Below, in pieces: positions 33,465 through 42,935 of a stretch of 64,000 bases of DNA. A program made the position numbers and the translations under genes. Position 1 is the stretch's first letter. Every line of letters starts with the position of its first letter. The stretch is taken from contig JBMNGW010000016.1 of NCBI GenBank assembly GCA_050950025.1, forward strand, positions 1-64,000, read 5' to 3'. A model generated the notes under the pieces. It was not told the origin of the DNA and made no database searches. It was given only the letters and a program-made list of their open reading frames with translations. Origin of the DNA: JBMNGW01 sp050950025 (GTDB lineage: Bacteria > Spirochaetota > Spirochaetia > Sphaerochaetales > Sphaerochaetaceae).

Positions 33465-34718
33465 ATGTGCGATACTATTGTTAACCGCCAATCAAAACAG
33501 AGTTCCTTCTTTTTTGCTAAAAACTCCGACCGAGACCCCGGTGAACCACAACTGATTCAGTACGTGGAACCCTCAGAAGGAATCAACAAAATTACCCATC
33601 CTGAAAGACGCAGCAGTTATGATGCAGTGCAATACCGCAAGCTCATAAAAGCTTTTGAATCACAGAAAAACTCCTATAAAGCCCTCATCAGCCGTCCTGC
33701 TTGGATGTGGGGAGCTGAAATGGGAGTTAACGAAAAAGGGGTAGCAATCGGTAACGAAGCCGTATTTGCTAAAAGCAGAGTTGAACGGGATGGGCTACTG
33801 GGAATGGACATCCTCCGCTTAGCCTTGCACAACAGTGCCACAAGCGGTGAAGCGGTAAACATCATAGCTTCTTTGCTTGAAACCTACGGACAAGGGGGCA
33901 ATGGCAGTTACAGCGGGAATCTGAAATACCACAACTCTTTTTTGATTGCCGACTCGCAAGAAGCATGGGTCTTAGAGAGTGCTGCCCGCAAGTGGGCAGC
34001 TCGCCGCATCAACAAAAGATGGGCTATCTCCAACGCCTACTCTCTTGACAACCGTTACGATCTAGCTGATGAAAAAACACTGCAACAGTCCCGCTCGTTT
34101 TCTCAAGTACACTCCAGTTCCCTCCACCAATTTTTCACCCAAGGTCATTTTCGCCAAAAAAGGGCTATGGAGTTAGCCGAAGTTTACGGCCCATCATGGG
34201 AAGCAATGACTAAAATCCTCCGCCATAACGAAGGGAAAAAAGGGAGCATCGACCGCTCGATGCGCTCCATTAATATGGACGCTTCAGGCTTAGTCAAAAG
34301 CAGGACCACTGCCAGCATGATAGTTGAATACCACAACGCTACTGCAGTTGTGTGGCTTACCGGCAGCCCCTTACCCTCGTATTCCCCTTTTATCCCATTT
34401 AGCCTTGATGCAACGGCATTTGCCTCCTCCCCGTTCAAATCTATTGACCACTGCTATGCGTTTGCTGTGGAACGGACCAACATAGCAGAGTGCATCAGAA
34501 TAGCGCAAGCCTCGGCTAAAGATGAACTTGCCGCCTTGGCAAAACGCTATGAAAACCAATGGCGCCAAAAAGTCGTAAGCACCCTACCATTGGTCCCTCT
34601 TACTCTTATTGAACAAGAAAAAGAGTTTAGAAAAGAGGTAGTGCAACTGCTTAAAGAGTACGGTATCGAAAAAGAAAGATTTGAAAAACAGCCGGCTGGA
34701 TTATTCCGCGTTCGGTGA
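33465..34718 (+). CDS. C69-family dipeptidase (PepD/secernin-like Ntn hydrolase)
   Basis: 417 residues. Opens MCDTIV; Cys2 becomes the N-terminal nucleophile after removal of Met, as in C69 dipeptidases and secernins. Supporting segments: FFAKNSDRDPGEPQLIQYV (the conserved 'f-KNSDR'), WGAEMGVNEKGVAIGNEAVF and DSQEAWVLESAARKWAARRI. There is no signal peptide, so it works in the cytoplasm on small peptides. It is directly downstream of msrBA (one base between stop and start) and must be co-transcribed. Confidence 0.88.
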   Translation: MCDTIVNRQSKQSSFFFAKNSDRDPGEPQLIQYVEPSEGINKITHPERRSSYDAVQYRKLIKAFESQKNSYKALISRPAWMWGAEMGVNEKGVAIGNEAVFAKSRVERDGLLGMDILRLALHNSATSGEAVNIIASLLETYGQGGNGSYSGNLKYHNSFLIADSQEAWVLESAARKWAARRINKRWAISNAYSLDNRYDLADEKTLQQSRSFSQVHSSSLHQFFTQGHFRQKRAMELAEVYGPSWEAMTKILRHNEGKKGSIDRSMRSINMDASGLVKSRTTASMIVEYHNATAVVWLTGSPLPSYSPFIPFSLDATAFASSPFKSIDHCYAFAVERTNIAECIRIAQASAKDELAALAKRYENQWRQKVVSTLPLVPLTLIEQEKEFRKEVVQLLKEYGIEKERFEKQPAGLFRVR

Positions 34719-34721
34719 GCC

Positions 34722-34750
34722 TTGCCGCTGTAAAGAATAACCGCTAGAAT
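34722..34750 (+). promoter_or_regulatory. Promoter of mntP, near-leaderless
   Basis: TTGCCG (34722-34727), 17-bp spacer, TAGAAT (34745-34750). The -10 ends 8 nt before ATG 34759, leaving a leader of only one or two bases. Confidence 0.6.
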
Positions 34751-34758
34751 GCACACCC

Positions 34759-35370
34759 ATGGATGTTCTGCAATTTCTGACTGTTTTTGGCATCGCGATT
34801 GGACTTTCCATGGACGCCTTTGCCGTAGCCATCACCCAAGGAGCTTGTCTAAGTGTTGAAACTCCCCGCTACCCCCTTTCTATCGGTTTAACCTTTGGGG
34901 CCTTTCAAGCTGTTATGCCTCTGATTGGGTATCAAGCGGGAGCTCTGTTTTGTCAAAAAGCCCAATTGATTGATCATTGGGTGGCTCTCATCATTTTATC
35001 GGTGGTGGGTATAAAAATGGGATTGGATGGTATCAATACGCTCCAAAAGAAAAAAAATGCAGGCCCAGCTAGTGTAGTGTGCACCGTCCAGGCCAACGGC
35101 AAACTCTATTTTCACAATCTCCTTCTGCTCGGAGTTGCCACTAGCATCGATGCATTGGCTGTGGGGCTAACTTTTGGCATGCTCTCAGTCAACCTGTGGT
35201 GGAGTGTCAGCATTATTGGTATTACAACCTTTATGCTTTCTACCAGTGGAGTGTATATCGGCAAGCGTGCCGGCCCCTTTTTAGGCGAATGGATGGAAAT
35301 TGCCGGCTCTTTAATGCTTTTGACTATTGGAATAAGTATTGTCGTCGATCACCTAAGCAAAGGAATCTGA
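34759..35370 (+). CDS. mntP: Manganese efflux pump MntP
   Basis: 203 residues, six spans. The two MntP repeats each carry the conserved acidic helix: IGLSMDAFAVAITQGA at about 13-28 and ATSIDALAVGLTFGML at about 127-142. It exports Mn2+ across the inner membrane and protects against manganese excess. No riboswitch of the yybP-ykoY kind precedes it; the start appears nearly leaderless. Confidence 0.93.
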   Translation: MDVLQFLTVFGIAIGLSMDAFAVAITQGACLSVETPRYPLSIGLTFGAFQAVMPLIGYQAGALFCQKAQLIDHWVALIILSVVGIKMGLDGINTLQKKKNAGPASVVCTVQANGKLYFHNLLLLGVATSIDALAVGLTFGMLSVNLWWSVSIIGITTFMLSTSGVYIGKRAGPFLGEWMEIAGSLMLLTIGISIVVDHLSKGI

Positions 35371-35422
35371 AGCAAAAACGATACCAGCGGCCTTTTTTTG
35401 ATGCCATCAAAAGGAGATCGCT

Positions 35423-36430
35423 ATGAAACACCCTCCCCTGATTATTATGCTACTTTTAGTAATCACACTTTTTGCCCTAGTTGGCTGTGATGCCGACCAT
35501 TATTCATTAGCCGGGCCTGTTCACATAGTACTAAGCAACCGTCTCTACGATGCTCAAGGCAACGATCCTGCTTTGGCCTCTTATTATATTCTTCAGGCCA
35601 GTGGCCCCAAAGGTTCCACTTTAGGACCGCTAACAATCCAAAGTGATTCATATACCTTACATAATTTGCCCATCGGTCAGTGGCAATTTAATGCCACCAG
35701 TTACAACAGCGACGATCAACCGCTTCTATGCGGTTCACACTCTTGTTCTGTCGGCCCCAGCGGTTCATTGATCCAATTGCACCTCGATCAGCATGTAGGT
35801 TCAGGAACTCTAGAAATTGAGTGCCAGTGGAATGGTGAGCAAACCTATGGCGATTGCACACTCAAGTTTACCTTGTTTAATCAAATCAATGCAGTGGTTG
35901 CCACTCAAACCAAAGAGGTAGGAAGCGCATCAGAAAGCGCCTTTTTTAGCATCGAGGAACTTGATAGCGGAATCTATACTCTAGAACTCCTCCTTTCTTG
36001 CTTGGGAGAACCACTAGCTGGTTGCAGCGAAACAGTGCGGATTGTTGCCAATACCCCCACTGTGGCACCAGTACAGCTGCTTATCGGTCTTATTGCCCAA
36101 GAAAGCTCTTTCATCATCACTGAAGCCGCCGGTTTTATTATTGATGGTCACATTACAAGTGACACAACAGAATATACTGCCGGCCAACCGGCTCTTTTGT
36201 GTTTTGAGTTGGCCCAAGGACAGGATGTAGAAGTTGATGAATTGAACTACCGCTGGTACTGCGACGGCGTGCTTCTGGCAGAAGAAAGTGGCAAGAGTTT
36301 AGAAATTGCCGCCGTATTGGCAGGCACCCGCCGCTACGATGTGATTGTCACAGATCACATCAGCGGTGGTATCGGTTCGGCTAGCACATTGGTTTCAGCT
36401 TGGGTTGAACCCTCGCTTGTTGAACATTAA
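35423..36430 (+). CDS. Lipoprotein of unknown function
   Basis: 335 residues. Signal with lipobox FALVGC at about 17-22, so it is lipid-anchored. The mature part is rich in beta-strand-like segments (for example LGPLTIQSDSYTLHNLPIGQ and GTLEIECQWNGEQ), and near the end ELNYRWYCDGVLLAEESGKS resembles an Ig/PKD-like fold. Not recognised beyond that. AAGGAG precedes ATG 35423. Its TAA shares the tetranucleotide TTAA with the stop of the convergent thioesterase. Confidence 0.7.
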   Translation: MKHPPLIIMLLLVITLFALVGCDADHYSLAGPVHIVLSNRLYDAQGNDPALASYYILQASGPKGSTLGPLTIQSDSYTLHNLPIGQWQFNATSYNSDDQPLLCGSHSCSVGPSGSLIQLHLDQHVGSGTLEIECQWNGEQTYGDCTLKFTLFNQINAVVATQTKEVGSASESAFFSIEELDSGIYTLELLLSCLGEPLAGCSETVRIVANTPTVAPVQLLIGLIAQESSFIITEAAGFIIDGHITSDTTEYTAGQPALLCFELAQGQDVEVDELNYRWYCDGVLLAEESGKSLEIAAVLAGTRRYDVIVTDHISGGIGSASTLVSAWVEPSLVEH

Positions 36431-36835
36431 AGGGCGTTGACCGCCTCAGTGAACCAGCTTTCCAAAGGGATGGGTTTAAGACTTTTTTGGCTAATTGAGG
36501 CAACTTTGACTTTCAAGGTCGCTATCTTTTGACCATCACGCTCAATTTTTTGTAAAAAGGTCATGGAAAAGCGCTTAAGCTGCTCAACAGTTGTTATAAC
36601 GCTTAACACGTCATCCAAAAAAGCAGGACTGTGGTAATCGACGCTGATAGCGGTAACTACAAAACCTACTTCTGTTGCCTGCATAATCTTTTTTTGATGC
36701 TCTTGATTGTCTGGAAATAAGACGCAATAATTCGGTGCGGGCGTGTTCGGCAAAATCGAGGTAGCGGGCATGATAAACAATGCCCCCAGCATCGGTGTGG
36801 CTGTAATAAATCCGAATTTGGTGGGTGTGGGCCAT
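36427..36835 (-). pseudogene. ybgC: YbgC-like acyl-CoA thioesterase, frameshifted
   Basis: ATG 36835 follows a strong AAGGAG. The first frame reads HQIRIYYSHTDAGGIVYHAR and FAEHARTELLRL, the hot-dog thioesterase start with its catalytic aspartate (TDAGG). The frame then drifts into nonsense while a second frame supplies the family's remainder (QATEVGFVVTAISVDYHSPA, FLDDVL, FTEAVNAL) to the stop at 36427. One base too many between about 36689 and 36725 explains it; the A7 run (T7 at 36689-36695) is the obvious place. Joined, the protein would be about 135 residues, normal for YbgC. Either a real null allele or a sequencing indel. It follows lysA by 9 nt. Confidence 0.75.
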
Positions 36836-36844
36836 AAGAACTCC

Positions 36845-38084
36845 TTAAAAAGTGAGGGTGGCAAACAAATCGTCCAAGGTTTCAGCTCGGCGAATCATCT
36901 GAATTGAACCATCTTCTTTCAAACAAGTACTCGGCACTTCTGAGCTTCCCGTTATAATTAAATCCCATGGCATGACCGTGAGCTCCCGTATCGTGAATAA
37001 CGATTACATCACCTTTTTCTATGGGCGGTAATGAGCGATCGATAGCAAACTTATCATTGTTTTCGCACAATGAGCCGGTCACATCATAGACCATCTGCTT
37101 GCCTTGTTTGCCAACAACGGTAATATGATGGTACGAACCATATAAAGCGGGACGCATCAAATTGGCCATGCTGGCATCAAGACCCACATAGTGTTTATAT
37201 TTTTCGGTCACATGAAGCACTTTTGAGACTAAGTAGCCGTAAGGTCCTGTTATCATCCGACCGCATTCAAATACGATGGACAAAGGATCTAAGCCAGCGG
37301 GCTTAATCATCTGTTCATACAATTGTTTCATTTCCTTGCTGACCCACTCTAAATCCATCGCTTCTTGACAGAGGCGGTAGGGAATACCAATCCCTCCTCC
37401 CATATTAATAAATTCAAGTTTGATACCCGTCTCTTGGTAAATTCGGAGTGCTTGGGTAAAAAGCATGCGAGCCGTTTCAACAATGTAGGAGCCATCCAAT
37501 TCATTGGAGGCTACCATTGTATGCAAGCCAAAGCGGCTGGCTCCCTCTTTTTGGGCCTGGCGGTAACACTCAACCAATTGATCGGTTGTCACTCCATACT
37601 TTGCTTCCACCGGATTGCCAATAATAGCATTGCCGGTACGATCGGGACCGGGGTTATAGCGAAAAGAGATGAGTTGGGGAATTCCGGCACTCTGTTTAAG
37701 TGCTTGGATGTGGGTAATATCATCCAAATTAATGATGGCTCCCATTTCAGAGGCAACAACAAACTCCTGATCAGGAGTATCGTTGCTGGTAAACATTATA
37801 TCCTCTGCTTGGAGTCCCACCTGCTTAGCCAGTACTAATTCAGCCATAGAGCTGCAATCAACACCAAAGCCCTCCTCTTTGAGAATGCGCAAAATAGAGG
37901 GATTGGGGCACGCTTTTAAGGCAAAATAATTTTTGAAGTTATGGACCCAAGAAAACGTCTTTGTAAAATCACGGGCGTTTTGCCGAATAGCTTTCTCATC
38001 ATAAAGATGAAAAGGGGTTGGCAATGAAGCTGCCAACTCCATCATCTTTTGATCTGACAGCGGAAGGGTTTTACTGCTCATCAT
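36845..38084 (-). CDS. lysA: Diaminopimelate decarboxylase-type enzyme, frameshifted near the C-terminus
   Basis: PLP-dependent alanine-racemase-fold decarboxylase of the ornithine/DAP decarboxylase group. K57 in YFALKACPNPSIL binds PLP; FGVDCSSMAELVLAK, MGGGIGIPY and ECGRMITGPYGYLVSKVL are family motifs, and GSLCENNDKFA holds the substrate cysteine. The straight reading stops at 36882 (400 residues), but the expected end, EDGSIQMIRRAETLDDLFAT, is found in another frame running to the stop at 36845. One extra T in TTGTTTG (complement at 36921-36923) causes the switch. With that base removed the protein is complete. AGGAG precedes ATG 38084. In the dapA-dapL-lysA unit it makes the last step to lysine. 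Confidence 0.85.
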
Positions 38085-38090
38085 CTTCTC

Positions 38091-39320
38091 CTACAGCACT
38101 AAGGTGTCTTGGATGCTTTTGACTGCTGCCTCTATACTCGCTCGATGGCCAAAAGCACTAAAGCGGATAAAATGCTCTCCAGCAGCGCCAAAACCACTGC
38201 CGGGAGTTGTAATGACGTGGCACTGGGAAAGCAGTTGGTCAAAGAACTCCCATGATTTGAGCTTATGGGGTGTTTTTACCCACAAATACGGGGCGTTGCC
38301 CCCCCCATAAACACGCAAGCCCAAAGCAGTCAGCGCCTCTTTAATCAGGCGGGCATTTTCCATATAGTAGGCAATAATTTGGCGTGATTCATCCATCCCT
38401 TTTTCAGAAAGGGCGGCCAGCCCTCCAGCTTGCACGATATTGCTTGCCCCATTGAAAAAGGTCACTTGGCGACGGAACCACATCCGATGTAGCTCTCCTT
38501 CTTCAGTATCTTCGGCTTGCAACCGTTTGGGAACAATGCTCCAGCCCAGCCGCACACCGGTAAAACCGGCAAACTTGGAAAAACTGTTAATTTCAATGGC
38601 ACACTCTTGGGCCCCTTCCACCTCATAAATACTTTTGGGCAGCGAAGGGTCGGTGATGAACTCCGAGTAGGCGGCATCAAAGATAATGATGGCTTTGTGA
38701 GTGCGAGCATAATCGACAAACTGTTTAAGCAGCTGATGGGTAGCTACCGCTCCTGTGGGATTGTTGGGGCTACACAGGTAAATCAAATCGACTTTTTCCT
38801 GAGGTAGCGCCGGAAAAAACCCGTTTTCTTCAGTACAGGGAAGGTAGCACAGCCGCTCATATTCCCCTTTTTGAGCATCAAATGTCCCAGCTCTTCCACC
38901 GATAACGTTTGAATCGACATACACCGGATAAGCCGGATCTTGCACAGCTACGATACTGTGGCTACTAAAGAGCGACTGGATATTCGCCGCATCGGGTTTG
39001 GCCCCATCGCTGATAAAAAACTCATCAGCTTGCAATTCAACTCCCCTGTTGCGGTAGTAGCTAACCAAGGCTTCTCTGAGCTTAGTCTCCCCTTGCTCAT
39101 CGCCATAACCGCTGTAGGTTGCATTGTCGGCTAAGGCAGCCACTTTGTTTTTCAACGCCTCGATGATTGAGGGTCCCAGAGCTTCGGTTGTATTGCCAAT
39201 GCCAAGGCGATGGAGCTGAACATCCGGGTGTTGCTTTTGGTAAGCGGCCACCCGCCGTCCGATTTCGGGAAACAAGTAGCCTGCTGCAAGTTTTCTGTAA
39301 TTTGTGTTAATCGTAGCCAT
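38091..39320 (-). CDS. dapL: LL-diaminopimelate aminotransferase
   Basis: 409 residues, matching the family. Class I/II aminotransferase converting tetrahydrodipicolinate to LL-DAP in one step, bypassing succinyl or acetyl intermediates. Start MATINTNYRKLAAGYLFPEI is the DapL signature, followed by YSGYGDEQGETKLREAL, IYLCSPNNPTGAVATHQLL and the PLP lysine region INSFSKFAGFTGVRLGW. This route occurs in plants, Chlamydiae, spirochaetes and some others. Its stop overlaps the ribosome site of lysA; dapA is 24 nt upstream. Confidence 0.94.
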   Translation of the reverse strand: MATINTNYRKLAAGYLFPEIGRRVAAYQKQHPDVQLHRLGIGNTTEALGPSIIEALKNKVAALADNATYSGYGDEQGETKLREALVSYYRNRGVELQADEFFISDGAKPDAANIQSLFSSHSIVAVQDPAYPVYVDSNVIGGRAGTFDAQKGEYERLCYLPCTEENGFFPALPQEKVDLIYLCSPNNPTGAVATHQLLKQFVDYARTHKAIIIFDAAYSEFITDPSLPKSIYEVEGAQECAIEINSFSKFAGFTGVRLGWSIVPKRLQAEDTEEGELHRMWFRRQVTFFNGASNIVQAGGLAALSEKGMDESRQIIAYYMENARLIKEALTALGLRVYGGGNAPYLWVKTPHKLKSWEFFDQLLSQCHVITTPGSGFGAAGEHFIRFSAFGHRASIEAAVKSIQDTLVL

Positions 39321-39344
39321 GAGTTCTCCTTGTGCTCTTGTATG

Positions 39345-40244
39345 TTAGCGACTCTTCCTCTTTACGTCCAATGGTGCCAAAGCGCCACTGATGAGAGTTC
39401 GATGCGCTTCATCTTCAAGGGTGCACATCGGCAAGCGGAATTGTTCGGCACACCAACCGTAGGAGGCCATGGCAGTCTTAATGGGGATGGGGTTTGTTTC
39501 ACAAAAACAGGCAGAAAAGAAAGGATTTAGATTAGTTTCCCATCCTTTGGCCTCATTCATGTTTCCTTTCAAAGCAGCATGTACCATAGCTACCACTTGG
39601 GCAGGCAGAAGATTGGATGCAACAGAAATGACTCCATCTCCCCCCGCTTCAATCAGAGAAAGAGCCATATTATCATCTCCGCTTAAAACACTGAACGACT
39701 GTGGAGCTTGCGCAATGACCTCTTTCATCTGGTTCAAATCGCCGCTGGCCTCTTTTACTCCCACAATATTGGGGCACTCTTGAGCCAAGCGGACCAACGT
39801 CTGAGTCTCAATGTTGACTCCCGTTCGTCCTTTAATATTATACAAAACACAGGGAATTTGTACTGCATCGGCAATGGTCTTAAAGTGTAAATAGAGCCCT
39901 TTTTGGGTCGGCTTGTTGTAGTAGGGATTAACCAACAAAAGAGCATCGACTCCAGATGCTTCGGCATGCTTGGAAAGCTGGACTGCTTCGCTGGTAGCAT
40001 TGGAACCGGTGCCGGCAATAACGGGAACTCTGCCGTTGGCTATTTCTACAGTTCGGGCAATAACCCGATCGTGCTCACTATGGCTAAGGGTGGGGCTCTC
40101 CCCTGTTGTTCCGCAGGGAACCAAGCCATCTATGCCCTGCTCTATTTGAAATTCAATCAAATCGGCAAGAGCTTGTTCATCAACCAAGCCATATTCTGTA
40201 AATGGGGTAATCAGTGCCGTATAGACGCCGCTAAATGTTCTCAT
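39345..40244 (-). CDS. dapA: 4-hydroxy-tetrahydrodipicolinate synthase
   Basis: 299 residues from ATG 40244, which has GGAG; the longer reading to 40274 is unsupported. TIM-barrel class I aldolase joining pyruvate and aspartate semialdehyde. GLVPCGTTGESPTLSHSEHD, the Schiff-base lysine K164 (IVGVKEASGD) and Y135 (CVLYNIKGRTGVN) are in place. A small oddity is lysine where YN(V/I)PGRT usually has proline. It is the first gene of the lysine operon and is preceded by a clear promoter with two palindromic boxes. Confidence 0.93.
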   Translation of the reverse strand: MRTFSGVYTALITPFTEYGLVDEQALADLIEFQIEQGIDGLVPCGTTGESPTLSHSEHDRVIARTVEIANGRVPVIAGTGSNATSEAVQLSKHAEASGVDALLLVNPYYNKPTQKGLYLHFKTIADAVQIPCVLYNIKGRTGVNIETQTLVRLAQECPNIVGVKEASGDLNQMKEVIAQAPQSFSVLSGDDNMALSLIEAGGDGVISVASNLLPAQVVAMVHAALKGNMNEAKGWETNLNPFFSACFCETNPIPIKTAMASYGWCAEQFRLPMCTLEDEAHRTLISGALAPLDVKRKSR

Positions 40245-40284
40245 AGTATCTCCTTCGCCCAAGGGCTTCTTCATCTTGGAGCGA

Positions 40285-40313
40285 AGTATAGTAAAAATAA
40301 AACATCGTGTCTA
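40285..40313 (-). promoter_or_regulatory. dapA promoter
   Basis: On the minus strand TAGACA (40308-40313), 17-bp spacer, TATACT (40285-40290). The leader to ATG 40244 is about 35 nt. Confidence 0.7.
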
Positions 40314-40317
40314 TATA

Positions 40318-40351
40318 ATAACAGAATGTTTTTTTAATAACATATTGTTTC
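40318..40351 (-). promoter_or_regulatory. Two palindromic boxes upstream of the dapA -35
   Basis: Read toward dapA, box 1 (40318-40332) is AAAACATTCTGTTAT and box 2 (40337-40351) is GAAACAATATGTTAT, 4 nt apart. Box 1 is 4 nt from -35 and is 14/15 identical to the dapB box. Placement just upstream of -35 suits an activator, though a repressor cannot be excluded. Confidence 0.6.
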
Positions 40352-40401
40352 GCCTCTTCCCTCCCCCTCTTTTGATTATTTACCCCCCTTCTTTTAGGAT
40401 A

Positions 40402-40590
40402 CTTTCAGCTGGATCTGGAAAAACGGAACGGGGTGTGATTCCCCGGCGGTCCCGCCACTGTAAGCGATGATGAAATCGGAACAGCCATTGTCCCCTTTGG
40501 GATGAGAAGGCCCGACAGTAAAACGATTCGCAAGCCAGAAGACGTTTCCAGAGTTCAATTCTTCGTGGAGAAAGAGTCAGCAGGATATCT
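40402..40590 (+). ncRNA. Cobalamin (B12) riboswitch
   Basis: Hallmarks in order: GTGATTCCCCGGCGGTCCC and GCCACTGTAAGCGATG around 40435-40470 (the conserved GGTCCCGCCACTGTAA core), GATGAGAAGGCCCGACAGT around 40501-40519, and the B12 box AGCCAGAAGACG at 40533-40544. It lies just upstream of a TonB-dependent receptor gene, as in btuB leaders. Boundaries are approximate. Confidence 0.93.
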
Positions 40591-40611
40591 GTATCTTCAT
40601 GAAGCATTGCA

Positions 40612-40633
40612 TCCAGACTTATCATTCTGGAGG
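40612..40633 (+). promoter_or_regulatory. Riboswitch expression platform hairpin hiding the ribosome site
   Basis: TCCAGA (40612-40617) pairs with TCTGGA (40626-40631) across an 8-nt loop, and the 3' arm overlaps the GGAGG (40629-40633) of the receptor gene. This would block translation when folded, so control looks translational. No U-run follows. Confidence 0.6.
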
Positions 40634-40638
40634 CTTTT

Positions 40639-42519
40639 ATGCAGAAGCGCGGATACTTCTTTCTATTCATTGTGCTGGTGTGTTCATCCCTTTTAATTGC
40701 AGCTCCCGTTGATATCGGCAGTGCTTTAGAGCTTGTCGTTACCGAAGAAAAACTGGCTGAGGCTCAAACTAATTCGGGCTCAACGGTTACCATCATCACT
40801 GCCGATCAAATCAAAACTTATAATGCCCAGACTACTTCAGATCTGCTAGGCAAGGCATTGGGAGTAAGTGCGGGATCGTATGGTTATGTTGGCGGTGCAG
40901 CAACAGTTACGATTCGGGGAATCACTTCTTCCAAGAACCACATTTATTTAAACGGGTCCTTACTTGGCTCCTCCCATGAAGGAACAATCGACCTTTCACT
41001 TATTCCTCTTGCTAGTATTGAGCGTATTGAAATCATCAAAAATGGACCGGGCAATTTGGGTCGAACCAGTGCAATCGGAGGAATTGTTAATATCATCACA
41101 AAGCGAGGAAATCAGACCAGTACACCCTTTACGTTGGAGATTGAAAATGGATCATTTCTTCCACTTCCCTATGGCAATAACAACACCATAAACTGGCTAG
41201 GACTTGTTGATTCACAGAAACTAGATGTCTCGTATACCAATAAAGACCTCATTATGAACCTCGGTGGCATCATTGCTCAAAATGGCTATGTGTATAACTA
41301 TGCATCAGAGAATTTAATTCGTACAAATGCGGCCTTAACACAAGGCCACGGTTCACTGCGATTTGATAAAGCATTGAACGATCAAATCGAACTTTCAACA
41401 GATGCGATGGTTGTGTATAAGCATTTGGGAATCCCAGGTGGTCATGATTGGGTATTGACCGATGAAGACTATCAACAGGATTATCTTGTTACAACCAACC
41501 AACAGGTAGTTGTAGATTCTCCAATCAAGTCCATGAAGAAGCTTGCTATCGATTTATCCTACATGTTTGGTCGCTCGTTCTTCCATAACAGTTATGAAGA
41601 CAGCACCCATATAAAACATAATGGTTCTTTACGTGGTTCCGGGATGTGGGATTTGGGGGAAAATGCTGCTCTGAATACAGATTTTGGTTACATTCTTGAT
41701 TACGTTGATTCAACGAGCGTGGGCAAAAATACGCGTCATGACTTTTTTGTTGCATCATACGGTGCCCTATACCTCGCCAATGAGAGCTTAGGCCTTTATC
41801 CAAGTGTTCAACTTAGATACATAAGTGATCGCAAAGCATTTTCACCGGATGCTTCATTGGGATTTGTTTACCTGCCAACTGCACACTTTGAACTGTCGGG
41901 CTCTCTTGGCTATGCCGAAAACATCCCTACTTTTTCCGCTCTCTACTGGCCTGATGAGGGGTATTTTGTAGGAAATCCAAATCTTAAAACCGAAAAAGGG
42001 ATGAATGGAGAAATTGGCATAACATGCAAAGAAAAGAATTGGAGTGTCGAAGCCTCATTGTTTGCCAAGAATATTATTGACCAGATTGCTTTCGCAGGAG
42101 TGACCAATGAAAATATTGAACACGTCTTTTATCTTGGCAGTGAACAGGAGATAACGTACCAGATTAACAACATCTTTGGTATTGAAGCGAGCTATCTTTA
42201 CAACAAGAGTTTCGACCTTTCCGGGGGAAATACGTTTGGCGATAATGTGGAGATTAATTCAGTGCGCAAACACTCGGCCAAAGCTGCGTTGCTTGTGAAC
42301 CATAGTCGGTTCTCTGGTGTTTTGAGTGCAGAATTCCTTAGCGAAACGGCTTCATTAGATCCGGTATTTGTACTTAATGTGAGTGTAAACGCACCGGTAA
42401 ATGAGAACATCGATCTGCATCTGGCTATCGATAACCTGTTGAACACCTCGTATGAGCTGCAAAACGGTTACCCGATGCCGGGTCTGAAAATCCGCCTTGG
42501 TGGAACCTTCAGGTTTTAA
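40639..42519 (+). CDS. btuB: TonB-dependent outer-membrane receptor, cobalamin (BtuB-like)
   Basis: 626 residues. Signal peptide 1-22, TonB box LELVVTEEK right after it, a plug domain about 40-150 (SGSTVTIITADQIKTYNAQT, VTIRGITSSKNHIYLNGSLL, IERIEIIKNGPGNLGRTSAI), then a 22-strand barrel ending LRLGGTFRF-like with a terminal Phe (KIRLGGTFRF). Size matches BtuB (about 600) and not the larger siderophore receptors. The B12 riboswitch directly upstream makes cobalamin or a corrinoid the likely cargo. It is followed 2 nt later by exbB, then exbD, exbD and tonB. No btuFCD is in the window. Confidence 0.88.
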   Translation: MQKRGYFFLFIVLVCSSLLIAAPVDIGSALELVVTEEKLAEAQTNSGSTVTIITADQIKTYNAQTTSDLLGKALGVSAGSYGYVGGAATVTIRGITSSKNHIYLNGSLLGSSHEGTIDLSLIPLASIERIEIIKNGPGNLGRTSAIGGIVNIITKRGNQTSTPFTLEIENGSFLPLPYGNNNTINWLGLVDSQKLDVSYTNKDLIMNLGGIIAQNGYVYNYASENLIRTNAALTQGHGSLRFDKALNDQIELSTDAMVVYKHLGIPGGHDWVLTDEDYQQDYLVTTNQQVVVDSPIKSMKKLAIDLSYMFGRSFFHNSYEDSTHIKHNGSLRGSGMWDLGENAALNTDFGYILDYVDSTSVGKNTRHDFFVASYGALYLANESLGLYPSVQLRYISDRKAFSPDASLGFVYLPTAHFELSGSLGYAENIPTFSALYWPDEGYFVGNPNLKTEKGMNGEIGITCKEKNWSVEASLFAKNIIDQIAFAGVTNENIEHVFYLGSEQEITYQINNIFGIEASYLYNKSFDLSGGNTFGDNVEINSVRKHSAKAALLVNHSRFSGVLSAEFLSETASLDPVFVLNVSVNAPVNENIDLHLAIDNLLNTSYELQNGYPMPGLKIRLGGTFRF

Positions 42520-42521
42520 GT

Positions 42522-42935
42522 ATGGTGCGGCTCATTGAATTAATGGATAAAGGCGGAGTGGTCATGTGGCCACTTTACGCCTTGTTCATCGGGACGATTG
42601 TCCTTTTTTTTGAACGGGCGGTAACGCTACTGTTCGTAGCCCTCGGTAAAGAGGTGCTCCAACAAAAGCGATTTCAAACCAGCCTTTCGGCTCTTGATCT
42701 TATCGCAAGCATTGCCCCAGTGTTGGGCTTTTTAGGAACGGTTACCGGGATGATTGCAGCATTCAAATCGATTGCCGCCGAATCATCCGTTCAAATTCAA
42801 CATCTTGCCGCAGGGTTATATGAAGCTTTGTTTACCACCGCATTTGGTCTTATCATCTCTTTAATTGCCGCTGTGCTCTCTTTTATACTTGAATTTTTTC
42901 TGGAAAAAGTATGCGAAAAAGAAGAAGAGAATTAG
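42522..42935 (+). CDS. exbB: ExbB/TolQ-type proton channel (compact)
   Basis: 137 residues with three spans: 12-35 (VVMWPLYALFIGTIVLFFER), about 57-80 and about 100-125. The conserved channel segment IASIAPVLGFLGTVTGMIAA is present. It is short next to E. coli ExbB (244), lacking most of the cytoplasmic loop, like other minimal TonB-linked ExbBs. It energises the TonB protein with proton flow. Its end overlaps exbD by 25 nt. Confidence 0.88.
   Translation: MVRLIELMDKGGVVMWPLYALFIGTIVLFFERAVTLLFVALGKEVLQQKRFQTSLSALDLIASIAPVLGFLGTVTGMIAAFKSIAAESSVQIQHLAAGLYEALFTTAFGLIISLIAAVLSFILEFFLEKVCEKEEEN

Noticed and set aside
36836..36864. N-terminal extension of the second thioesterase frame up to 36864 as an intact gene
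   Set aside because: Its first ~50 residues are proline/threonine-rich nonsense out of frame with the true hot-dog start at 36835; it is the product of the frameshift.
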